NCBI GenBank assembly: GCA_031256305.1 | Contig: JAIRQU010000278.1 | Coordinates: forward strand, 1 to 9,188 | Reading direction: 5' to 3' | DNA from: Burkholderiaceae bacterium | GTDB taxonomy: Bacteria > Pseudomonadota > Gammaproteobacteria > Burkholderiales > Burkholderiaceae_C | DNA: 9,188 nucleotides | Shown: positions 1-5,776 of the stretch, piece after piece | Numbering within the stretch: position 1 is the first letter of the stretch | Layout of the letters: every line of letters starts with the position of its first letter | Notes under the pieces: model-generated | What the model saw: the letters and a program-made list of their open reading frames with translations, nothing else | Databases searched by the model: none | Told to the model about the DNA's origin: nothing | Made by a program: the position numbers and the translations under genes

Positions 1-305
1 ATCCAGGCCAACATGCCCACGATCAAAAAGGTGCCCACGCGCCGGGCCGCGGGCGAGGCGGTGGCCGAGGCCGCGCCCACGCGCATGGCGAACACCACGT
101 CGAACACCAGAAAATATGCCGCTACCGTAGCCAGCGGCGGCACCCACACCCACAGCCACCCGCCCACCGATCCGGCGGTGCGCGCGGCCAAGTCGCGGCG
201 CGTGAGCACCGCCAGCAACGCGCGCATCCGCCACAGCACGCACAGGTCTTCGCCCAAAGGAAAAGCAGACATCAAAAGCACAAGTTGCTCCATTTTCAGG
301 AGCAT
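1..305 (-). CDS. Polysaccharide ABC-2 type export permease (Wzm/KpsM-like), N-terminal part
   Basis: This is the first 101 codons of a leftward gene that runs off the left edge. The translation has a cytoplasmic N-terminus, then RMRALLAVLTRRDLAAR at about residues 26-42 and GSVGGWLWVWVPPLATVAAY at 45-64, then FLVFDVVFAMRVG at 65-77. This pattern (basic RR-D-AxR helix, G-x-x-W-x-W-x-x-P-L, then F-x-x-F-x-x-VF) is characteristic of the membrane subunit of ABC exporters of O-antigen or capsule polysaccharide. Such a protein pairs with a Wzt/KpsT ATPase, expected further left and not visible here. Start choice: the ATG at 305 has a GGCGGTG-like ribosome site 5 nt upstream and a promoter about 40 nt upstream; in-frame ATGs at 293 and 272 are alternatives. 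The family call is from recalled motifs, with about two thirds of the protein missing. Confidence 0.72.
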   Translation of the reverse strand, partial: MLLKMEQLVLLMSAFPLGEDLCVLWRMRALLAVLTRRDLAARTAGSVGGWLWVWVPPLATVAAYFLVFDVVFAMRVGAASATASPAARRVGTFLIVGMLAW

Positions 306-350
306 AGAAACACCGCCAATAGCGCAAAACCGCGCCCAATAAACTGGAGC

Positions 351-379
351 ATTTTATGTGAGCGCATTTTTTCGCCCAA
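351..379 (-). promoter_or_regulatory. Sigma70-like promoter for the leftward permease gene
   Basis: Read on the minus strand, TTGGGC (379-374) is followed by exactly 17 bp and then TAAAAT (356-351). Each box matches four to five of the six consensus bases with ideal spacing. Transcription would begin near 344, giving a leader of about 40 nt to the ATG at 305. The -35 box lies inside the left arm of the 374-395 palindrome. Confidence 0.5.
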
Positions 380-395
380 TACAGGACAATTGGGC
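374..395. promoter_or_regulatory. Operator-like perfect palindrome GCCCAAT-N8-ATTGGGC
   Basis: GCCCAAT (374-380) and ATTGGGC (389-395) are perfect inverted 7-mers separated by 8 bp, so their centres are 15 bp apart, about one and a half helical turns. The left arm contains the -35 box of the leftward promoter. A further GCCCAAT half-site lies at 334-340 and a shorter GCCAAT at 315-320; their spacings are 40 and about 20 bp. This looks like a binding site for a dimeric repressor or activator placed between divergent genes. No regulator gene is visible in the window to pair with it. Confidence 0.4.
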
Positions 396-520
396 AGCTT
401 GATGTTTTGCAATCCCAGTTATGCCCGCTCAACCGAAAACACCCGCGCGCGCTCAAGCCCCCAAACACGCCGCCGGGCCTTTGACGCGGCGCCATTCCCT
501 CCATACAAAAGGAATCGTCC

Positions 521-1627
521 ATGTCACAAAAACTGTTTGAATCCTGGCGCGCTGGCGCGCTGACGATGGCGCATCGCGTAGTGCTGGCGCCGCTGACGCG
601 GATGCGCGCCGAGCAACCGGGCAATGTGCCTGGGCCACTGATGGTCGAGTACTACCGCCAGCGCGCCTCGCAAGGCGGGCTGCTCATCAGCGAAGGCAGC
701 CCCATTTCGGATGTTGGACGTGGAATGCCCGCCACGCCCGGCATCAGCACTCCGGCGCAAATCGCGGGCTGGCAAAAAATCACCCAAACCGTGCATGACG
801 CGGGCGGCCTGATCGTCGTGCAACTCTGGCACGTCGGGCGCATGTCCCACAGTTCCCTGCAACCCGGACATGTCCTGCCGGTGGCCCCGTCAGCCATTGC
901 CGCCCAGGGCAGCGCGCAGACCGCCAACGGTACGCCCGCGCCGTTTGAAACGCCCCATGCGCTCACGCCCGATGAAATCACCGCCACCGTGCGCGACTAC
1001 GCCCAGGCCACGCGCAACGCGCGGCAAGCCGGGTTTGACGGCGTGGAAATCCATGGCGCCAACGGCTACCTGATCGAGCAATTCCTGCAAAGCCGTACCA
1101 ACCAGCGCACCGACGGCTACGGCGGTTCCATCGAAAACCGCGCGCGCTTTGCCCTTGAAGTGACCCGCGCGGTCATCGACGCCTGGAGCGCCGACCGCGT
1201 GGGTATCCGCCTCTCGCCCTTCGGCATCGCCAACGACAGCGGCGAGGCCGACCCCATGCCGCTGTACACCCACGTCATCGAGCAACTCGCGCCGCTGGGC
1301 CTGGCGTACCTGCACCTGATCGAACCGCGCGCCAGCGGCGCGGGCAAGGCCGAAGTCGATTACGCCGACAAGCCCAGCGCGGCCAAGCTGTTCCGCCCGC
1401 TGTGGCCTGGCGCGCTCATCACCGCCGGCAATTTCAAGTCCGACACCGCCGAAGCCTTTGTCCAATCAGGCTTTGCCGACGCCATCGCCTTTGGCCGTTA
1501 CTTCATCTCCAACCCCGACCTGCCCGCGCGCATCCGCCAGGGCGCGCCGTGGACGCCTTACGACCGCTCCACGTTCTACAGCGGCGGTGCCAAGGGCTAT
1601 ACGGATTACCCGCCATTTAGCCAATAG
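521..1627 (+). CDS. nemA: Old yellow enzyme family ene-reductase (NemA/alkene reductase type)
   Basis: This 368-residue FMN-dependent, NAD(P)H-using cytosolic reductase belongs to the TIM-barrel OYE family, which reduces activated C=C bonds (enones, N-ethylmaleimide, nitrate esters). Visible family residues are T26 in APLTRMR (FMN contact), Q101 and W103 in QLWHVGR, the substrate-anchoring H178 and N181 with proton donor Y183 in HGANGYLIEQFL, R230 in VGIRLSP, and the phosphate-binding region ITAGNF (300-305) and IAFGRYFISNPDL (322-334). The C-terminal TFYSGGAKGYTDYP is diagnostic of the NemA/XenB branch, and the length matches that branch (E. coli NemA is 365 residues). The start is supported by AAAGGA 7-8 nt upstream of the ATG. 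The MBL-fold gene follows on the same strand 191 bp later. The symbol is by family; the physiological substrate is not determined. Confidence 0.93.
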   Translation: MSQKLFESWRAGALTMAHRVVLAPLTRMRAEQPGNVPGPLMVEYYRQRASQGGLLISEGSPISDVGRGMPATPGISTPAQIAGWQKITQTVHDAGGLIVVQLWHVGRMSHSSLQPGHVLPVAPSAIAAQGSAQTANGTPAPFETPHALTPDEITATVRDYAQATRNARQAGFDGVEIHGANGYLIEQFLQSRTNQRTDGYGGSIENRARFALEVTRAVIDAWSADRVGIRLSPFGIANDSGEADPMPLYTHVIEQLAPLGLAYLHLIEPRASGAGKAEVDYADKPSAAKLFRPLWPGALITAGNFKSDTAEAFVQSGFADAIAFGRYFISNPDLPARIRQGAPWTPYDRSTFYSGGAKGYTDYPPFSQ

Positions 1628-1665
1628 CGCATTCACGCGCGCCCATGTCTGCCGTGCCGCGCAGG

Positions 1666-1700
1666 CCGCCGTTCCCTACTGTTTCGCACGGGATCGGCGG
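1666..1700 (+). terminator. Possible stem-loop after the ene-reductase gene
   Basis: The 11-nt arms CCGCCGTTCCC (1666-1676) and GGGATCGGCGG (1690-1700) pair at 10 of 11 positions around a 13-nt loop, 39 nt after the ene-reductase stop. There is no T-tract behind it, so it is not a classical intrinsic terminator. It could protect the 3' end of the mRNA or form part of a weak terminator. Confidence 0.3.
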
Positions 1701-1742
1701 ATGCGGCAGACGGGTGCGCCGGATGGCGCGGCGCAGTCCTCG

Positions 1743-1776
1743 GCCCCTGTTCCCCGGTATCGGCGCGGGGGCTTTT
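1743..1776 (+). terminator. Weak terminator-like hairpin with short T run before the MBL gene
   Basis: GCCCC (1743-1747) can pair with GGGGC (1768-1772), or CCCCG (1752-1756) with CGGGG (1766-1770), and the structure is followed by TTTT. The T run is short and the two pairings compete, so this is only a candidate for ending transcription from the ene-reductase gene. Confidence 0.22.
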
Positions 1777-1818
1777 GAAACAGGTTTTAATTGCCCCTAT
1801 TCCAACGGAGACATTTCC

Positions 1819-2766
1819 ATGAATCACGGCATCCACACCATCGACACTGGCTTTGTGCGCCCGCAATTCGACGCGGCCTACCTCATCGTCGAAAACGGGC
1901 GCGGCGCGTTCGTCGATTGCGGCGCCAACCATGCCGTGCCGCGCCTGCTGCAAGCCTTGCAAGAGGCCGGATTGACGCCCGCCCAGGTGGACTGGCTGAT
2001 GCTGACCCACGTGCATCTGGACCACGCGGGCGGCGCGGGCGAATTGATGGCGCGCCTGCCCAATGCCAGGCTGCTGGCGCATCCGCGCGGCGCGCGCCAC
2101 ATGATCGACCCCAGCCAGCTTTGGGCTGGCGCCAGCGCCGTTTACGGCGAAACGGTGATGGAAGCAACCTACGGCAAGCTGCGCCCCGTGCCCGCCGGGC
2201 GCGTGGTCGAGGCAGTCGATGGCCAGGTCGTCACACTGGCCGGACGCCCGTTGCGCTGCCTGGACACGCCAGGGCACGCCCGCCATCACCTGTGCTTCTA
2301 CGATGAGCAATCGGGCATCTGCTTTACCGGCGACACCTTCGGCCTGTCCTACCGCGTGTTCGATACCGCGCAAGGCTCCTTTGTCCTGCCGACCACCTCG
2401 CCGGTGCAGTTCGACCCGCAAGCGCTGCACGCCTCCATCTGCCGCCTGACCGCGCTTAAGCCATCGGCCGTGTGCGTCACCCACTATGGCCCCTTGACCC
2501 AGGTAGAACCGCTGGCCGCCGCTCTGCACGAACAAATCGACGCCATGACGGCCATCGCGCAAACCGCGCAACAGGAAAATGCCGCGCCTGCCCCGCGCCA
2601 CGAACGGATCAAGACCGCCCTGACCGATTTCTACACCGCACGCCTGACCACGCACGGCTGGCGCGGCGACCGCGCGACGCTGGAAAAATGGCTGGGCATG
2701 GACATCGAGTTGAACGCGCAGGGTCTGGGCGTCTGGCTGAACGGTCTCAAGCGGCGCGCGGCTTGA
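1819..2766 (+). CDS. Metallo-beta-lactamase-fold hydrolase
   Basis: A 315-residue protein of the glyoxalase II/MBL superfamily, probably a cytosolic dinuclear-zinc hydrolase. The metal ligands are all present: H64, H66, D68 and H69 in THVHLDHAGG (63-72), H153 in DTPGHARHH, D172 in CFTGDTFG, and H222 in CVTHYGPL. The region after about residue 250 resembles the helical/winged C-terminal extension found in LACTB2-like members. The ATG at 1819 is chosen because GGAG sits 8 nt upstream and the protein then opens with the usual beta-strand (IHTIDTGFVRPQFDAAYLI). The open frame extends back to 1645, but that extra N-terminus is Arg/Pro-rich and unlike the family. It lies 191 bp after the ene-reductase gene and may be co-transcribed. 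The substrate cannot be told from sequence; no signal peptide is seen. Confidence 0.88.
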   Translation: MNHGIHTIDTGFVRPQFDAAYLIVENGRGAFVDCGANHAVPRLLQALQEAGLTPAQVDWLMLTHVHLDHAGGAGELMARLPNARLLAHPRGARHMIDPSQLWAGASAVYGETVMEATYGKLRPVPAGRVVEAVDGQVVTLAGRPLRCLDTPGHARHHLCFYDEQSGICFTGDTFGLSYRVFDTAQGSFVLPTTSPVQFDPQALHASICRLTALKPSAVCVTHYGPLTQVEPLAAALHEQIDAMTAIAQTAQQENAAPAPRHERIKTALTDFYTARLTTHGWRGDRATLEKWLGMDIELNAQGLGVWLNGLKRRAA

Positions 2767-2796
2767 AGCCTCCTCCTGCTTGCAGGCAGAGGTTGT

Positions 2797-2820
2797 CAAC
2801 GCAAACGGAGTTTAGCGTTG
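2797..2820. terminator. Stem-loop between converging genes
   Basis: CAACGC-AAAC (2797-2806), loop GGA, then GTTT-A-GCGTTG (2810-2820) forms a 10-bp stem with a single bulged A. It sits 30 nt past the stop of the rightward MBL gene and overlaps the TAA of the leftward lyase remnant. Neither side has a T-tract, so a role as bidirectional terminator is only a suggestion from position. Confidence 0.3.
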
Positions 2821-2910
2821 CGCCGCGCGCAGCATCGCTTGCGCCTTGAGCGCCACGGGCCGGTCAATCATCTTGCCGGCTACCGCCCCCGGCGTCGCCA
2901 CTGGAATCGT
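2812..2910 (-). pseudogene. Remnant C-terminus of a CitE-like (HpcH/HpaI) CoA-ester lyase
   Basis: On the minus strand a 32-codon frame ends in TAA at 2814-2812 and is preceded immediately by an in-frame TGA (2913-2911). It reads TIPVATPGAVAGKMIDRPVA followed by LKAQAMLRAAQR. The GKMIDRPV-x-x-KAQ-x-xL segment is the kind of C-terminal tail I know from citrate lyase beta-subunit-like / beta-methylmalyl-CoA lyase-like CoA-ester lyases. The rest of such a gene (around 270 codons) is absent: the 43 bp between this piece and the dehydratase stop hold nothing recognisable. No good start codon or ribosome site precedes it. The interpretation is a deletion that removed most of a lyase gene once lying downstream of the dehydratase. 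The family match is from memory of the motif and needs a search. Confidence 0.45.
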
Positions 2911-2939
2911 TCATGACACGGCAGAGAACCCAAGACACG

Positions 2940-2958
2940 TGACGCACGTCAGGCGTCA
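2940..2958 (-). other. Small stem-loop at the dehydratase stop codon
   Basis: TGACGC (2940-2945) and GCGTCA (2953-2958) are inverted 6-mers with a 7-nt loop, and the stop codon of the leftward dehydratase lies in the stem. No T-tract follows. It may be chance in GC-rich sequence. Confidence 0.2.
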
Positions 2959-3819
2959 GACCAGACGCGCGGACGCCTGCATCAGCAGCTCGCCCTGCCC
3001 ATCCTCGGCCCAGAGCACGATGCCGCCGCCGTCCGCCGCAGCCTGACCGCACGCGCGCAGCAGATGGCCGCAAGTCAGCGGCCGCACGGCCCGGAAGCTG
3101 TACGCGGCCACCGCGCGGCCCGCGTTGTGCTGTTGTGCCGCTTCGAGCAGCAGCGTGGCGATCAGCGGGCCGTGAACGATCAGGTTCTCATAGCCTTCCA
3201 CCTGCGTAACGTAGGGGTAGTCGTAATGAATCCGGTGGCCGTTGAAGGTCAGCGCCGAATAACGAAACAGCAGCGCCGGATCGGGCTGATATTCCACGCG
3301 CCACGCGGCGCGGCCCGGCGGCGTTTGCGGCGGCGGCGCGCTTTGCCCCGCCTTGGGCGCTTCACGGTAAACAATATCGTCGAACTCGCGCAGCAGCAAT
3401 ACGCCGCCAGCGTGTATTTCGTGCTGAATCCTGACGAATACCAGCGCCCCGCTACGGCCTTGCTTGTAGGTAACATCGGCCACGTGCGAGGTCCGGGTTG
3501 CGGGCTGCGCCAGGCGCAACGGCCCGAAAAACTCAAACTGGCTGCCCGCCCACATGCGCCGGGGCAGCGGCACCGGGGGCAAAAAACCGCCGCGCGCGGA
3601 GTGTCCATCTGGTCCCAGTCCGTTCTGCGGCGGCGTGGCCAGAAAGTAGCACCAGTGCCACAGCGGCGGCAGCGCCTGCCCCGGCGGCCAAGCGCCGCCA
3701 TCGTTGCGCACGGTGGCAGCCAGCGCGCTGGCGGTCCAGGGCGAGAGCAAATCGTCGCATGTCTCGGTGCGTCCAATCCAGCCGCGCAGGCGTTCAAGGT
3801 CCAGCGTTTCGTTGCTCAT
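2956..3819 (-). CDS. FAS1/MaoC-like double-hotdog acyl-CoA dehydratase (mesaconyl-C4-CoA hydratase type)
   Basis: A 287-residue cytosolic enzyme expected to hydrate or dehydrate a CoA thioester. The N-terminal half carries WIGRTE (14-19), PPLWHWCYFL (51-60), GPDGHSARGGFLPPVPLPRR (69-88) and DVTYKQGRSGALVFV (115-129), typical of the FAS1-like N-terminal hotdog of mesaconyl-C4-CoA / 3-methylfumaryl-CoA hydratases. The C-terminal hotdog has FRYSALTFNGHRIHYD (185-200) with the expected N/H pair, then VHGPL (215-219). Three ATGs lie in tandem (3825, 3822, 3819). The third is chosen because GAGG ends 8 nt before it, while it is only 2-5 nt from the other two. The gene lies downstream of tesB on the same strand, with an unidentified short frame between. 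A CoA-ester lyase remnant follows it, which fits a former C4/C5-dicarboxylyl-CoA pathway. The exact substrate is inferred from family resemblance only. Confidence 0.82.
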   Translation of the reverse strand: MSNETLDLERLRGWIGRTETCDDLLSPWTASALAATVRNDGGAWPPGQALPPLWHWCYFLATPPQNGLGPDGHSARGGFLPPVPLPRRMWAGSQFEFFGPLRLAQPATRTSHVADVTYKQGRSGALVFVRIQHEIHAGGVLLLREFDDIVYREAPKAGQSAPPPQTPPGRAAWRVEYQPDPALLFRYSALTFNGHRIHYDYPYVTQVEGYENLIVHGPLIATLLLEAAQQHNAGRAVAAYSFRAVRPLTCGHLLRACGQAAADGGGIVLWAEDGQGELLMQASARLV

Positions 3820-3849
3820 CATCATTTCCTCTGTTCAATCCGTTCCGGT

Positions 3850-3948
3850 TCACGCGGCCAGCCGCCTGATTTCCACGCCCAGCGGGCCGCCGATTGCTTC
3901 GATGAAAGAGATGCCCGGCTGCAACCCAATTGCGCCGATAGCCGTCAA
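3850..3948 (-). pseudogene. Short orphan reading frame, probable gene fragment, unidentified
   Basis: On the minus strand a 32-codon frame runs from TTG (3948) to TGA (3852-3850), with an in-frame TGA directly before it (3951-3949). It contains GLQPGISFIEAIGGPLGVEI followed by RRLAA, with codon choice like that of the real neighbours. No ribosome site precedes the TTG. The IGGPLGVEIR stretch faintly resembles the N-terminal strand of TauD/TfdA-type dioxygenases and also C-terminal ends of some VOC proteins; I cannot decide between them. It lies in the 213-bp gap between tesB and the dehydratase. Either it is a leftover of a decayed gene of the acyl-CoA cluster or it is non-coding chance. Confidence 0.3.
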
Positions 3949-4032
3949 TCAATGGCAACTTGCCCGGTGAACAATCTGGAACAGGCGTGGCGCGCGCGGG
4001 GCAATGGGGATTCATGCCGCGTCGTTTCAAGT

Positions 4033-4932
4033 CTATCCCTGCCCCTGCCCCCGTATGCGCACTACGCCTTCCTGCGCGGTGGACGCCACCAGCACGCCAT
4101 CGCGTGTGTAGAAGCTGCCACGGCAGAACATGCGCGCGCCGTTGGCGCTGGGCGAGTCCAGGCTGTAGAGCAGCCAGTCGTCAAAGCGGAAGTCGCGGTG
4201 GAACCACATGGCGTGGTCCAGGCTGGCCATGCGCGTCTGCTCGGAATAATAGGTCACGCCATGCGGACGCAGGCCCGTACTCAGCAGGTTGTGGTCGGAA
4301 GCGTAGGCCAGCAGTTCGCAGTGCATGGATGGATCGTCGGGCAGCGGCGCGGCAATGCGCATCCAAACCTGCGATTGGGCCGGGCGCACGGCGGGTGCAA
4401 CGGGGTCGTCCTGCGGATCGACGGGACGCACTTCCAGCCCGCGCGGTTGCAGCGCCGACGCGCGCCAGCGCGCGGGCAGGCGATCCAGGGCGCGCTTGCG
4501 GCATTCAATTTCGCTTTGCAGCGCCTCCGGCGGCGGCACATCGGGCATGGGCGCCTGGTGTTCGATGCCCGCCTCGCGCGCCTGGAATGAAGCCGATAGC
4601 TCGAAGATGGTGCGCCCATGCTGGCGCGCGACGACGTGGCGGGTGGTAAAGCTGCGTCCATCACGCTCGCGCTCGACGGCGTACTCGATGGGCACAAATT
4701 CACCGGGCAGCAGAAAGTAGGCGTGCATCGAATGCACGACGCGATCAGGATCGACGGTGCGGTGCGCCGCGGCCAGCGCCTGACCCAGTACCTGCCCGCC
4801 AAAGACGGCCGGGTTGCCCACGTCTTCGCTTTGGCCGAGGAATCTGTCGCCGCCCTGGTCTTGCAATTGCAGCAAGCCCGCCAGTTGCGCGACCAGGCGC
4901 TGCGCGCCGAAGAAGGAGTAATCGAAGCTCAT
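4033..4932 (-). CDS. tesB: Acyl-CoA thioesterase II (TesB)
   Basis: A 299-residue double-hotdog thioesterase that hydrolyses acyl-CoA to free acid and CoA in the cytosol. The N-terminal hotdog has the family block FLGQSEDVGNPAVFGGQVLG (31-50) and HSMHAYFLLPG (67-77). The C-terminal hotdog carries ASDHNLL (211-217) and SLDHAMWFHRDFR (237-249), and the protein ends with ASTAQEGVVRIR (283-294). The catalytic triad by analogy with E. coli TesB (Asp204, Thr228, Gln278) is D213, S237 and Q287; serine at the second position is also known in ACOT8-type enzymes. The length is slightly above the E. coli protein (286). The ATG at 4932 has AGGG about 5 nt upstream. It starts 48 bp after the ABC ATPase stop on the same strand and is followed by the dehydratase, suggesting a role in CoA recycling within that cluster. 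Confidence 0.95.
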   Translation of the reverse strand: MSFDYSFFGAQRLVAQLAGLLQLQDQGGDRFLGQSEDVGNPAVFGGQVLGQALAAAHRTVDPDRVVHSMHAYFLLPGEFVPIEYAVERERDGRSFTTRHVVARQHGRTIFELSASFQAREAGIEHQAPMPDVPPPEALQSEIECRKRALDRLPARWRASALQPRGLEVRPVDPQDDPVAPAVRPAQSQVWMRIAAPLPDDPSMHCELLAYASDHNLLSTGLRPHGVTYYSEQTRMASLDHAMWFHRDFRFDDWLLYSLDSPSANGARMFCRGSFYTRDGVLVASTAQEGVVRIRGQGQG

Positions 4933-4980
4933 GATGCCCTGATTTTCGCGGCTTTATGCCAGAGACCAGACACCCGCCAC

Positions 4981-5775
4981 TCAGCCCAGCAGCAAGGCAT
5001 CGTCGTCGAGCGTTTCGTGGCGCGTTTGCTCGAACATGCGCAGCAAATCCGGCACATCCAGACCACGCCGCGCCTCGCCCGCAACGTCCAGCACCACCTG
5101 GCCCTGATGCAGCATGACGGTGCGCTGGCCGTAGTCGAGCGCCTGGCGCATGCTGTGAGTGACCATCATTGTGGTGAGCCTGGCTTCCTGCACGATGCGC
5201 ACGGTCAGCTCCAGCACAAAGGCGGCGGTCTTGGGGTCGAGCGCCGCCGTGTGCTCATCAAGTAACAAGATGCGCGAGGGTTGCAGCGAGGCCATGAGCA
5301 GGCTTACGGCCTGGCGTTGGCCGCCTGAGAGCAGGCCGATGCGGTCGGTCAGGCGGTTTTCCAGCCCCAGATTGAGCAGCCGCAGCTTGTCGCGGAACAG
5401 TTCGCGGTCCTGCCTTTTGATGGCCATGCCAACGCCGCGCCGCTTGCCGCGCGCCATGGCCAGCGCCATGTTTTCCTCGATGGTCAGAGCCTCGCAGGTG
5501 CCGGCCATCGGATCCTGAAAGACACGCGCCACCAGGTGCGCGCGATCCCAGGCGTGTTTCCTGGTGACGTCCTGGCCGTCGATGGCGACGCTGCCTTCAT
5601 CGACGATCTGGTCGCCGCTGATGGCGTTGAGAAAAGTGGTCTTGCCCGCGCCGTTGGAGCCGATCACGGCGACGAACTGGCCGGTCGGAATCTCCAGCGA
5701 CAGGCCGCGCAGCGCCCGTGTTTCGATAGGCGTGCCGGGATTGAAGGTAAGCTCAAGATTTTGCGCGTTGAGCAT
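4981..5775 (-). CDS. ABC transporter ATP-binding protein (COG1101 / TrpZ-like)
   Basis: A 264-residue cytoplasmic ATPase that energises the importer formed with the next two entries. Complete nucleotide-binding motifs are visible: Walker A GSNGAGKTT (39-47), Q-loop Q87 in ARVFQDPMAGTC (83-94), signature LSGGQRQAVSLLMA (149-162), Walker B ILLLDE (169-174) with HTAALDP following, and switch histidine H207 in MMVTHSM. The DEHTAALDPKTA string and the segment from about 85 to 105 are typical of ATPases that accompany COG2984 binding proteins. The ATG at 5775 is chosen because it sits one base after the permease stop, which suits translational coupling, and because the longer in-frame start would overlap the permease gene by about 30 bp. 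It is the last gene of the importer unit. Confidence 0.92.
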   Translation of the reverse strand: MLNAQNLELTFNPGTPIETRALRGLSLEIPTGQFVAVIGSNGAGKTTFLNAISGDQIVDEGSVAIDGQDVTRKHAWDRAHLVARVFQDPMAGTCEALTIEENMALAMARGKRRGVGMAIKRQDRELFRDKLRLLNLGLENRLTDRIGLLSGGQRQAVSLLMASLQPSRILLLDEHTAALDPKTAAFVLELTVRIVQEARLTTMMVTHSMRQALDYGQRTVMLHQGQVVLDVAGEARRGLDVPDLLRMFEQTRHETLDDDALLLG

Positions 5776-5776
5776 C

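Noticed and set aside
13..342. A 109-codon plus-strand frame at the left edge
   Set aside because: It is opposite the ABC-2 permease start, whose helices and family motifs are clear on the minus strand; the plus frame is Thr/Ser/Arg-rich and unlike any family.
481..509. TTGACG-N17-TACAAA as a promoter for the ene-reductase
   Set aside because: The -35 is good, but the start point would fall about 5 nt before the ATG and remove the ribosome site, so it is unlikely to be the working promoter.
1633..2799. A 388-codon open frame on the minus strand, opposite the MBL-fold gene
   Set aside because: The plus strand encodes all metal ligands of the MBL fold. The minus-strand translation is low in recognisable structure and is a mirror frame.
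2864..3073. A 69-codon minus-strand frame overlapping the dehydratase C-terminus
   Set aside because: It overlaps the dehydratase in another frame and has no recognisable motif; the CitE-like frame in the same interval fits better.
3064..4590. A 508-codon open frame on the plus strand, opposite the dehydratase and tesB genes
   Set aside because: It is antisense to two genes with full family motifs, spans their boundary, and its Arg/Gln/His/Ala-rich translation resembles no family. Long antisense frames are common in GC-rich coding DNA.
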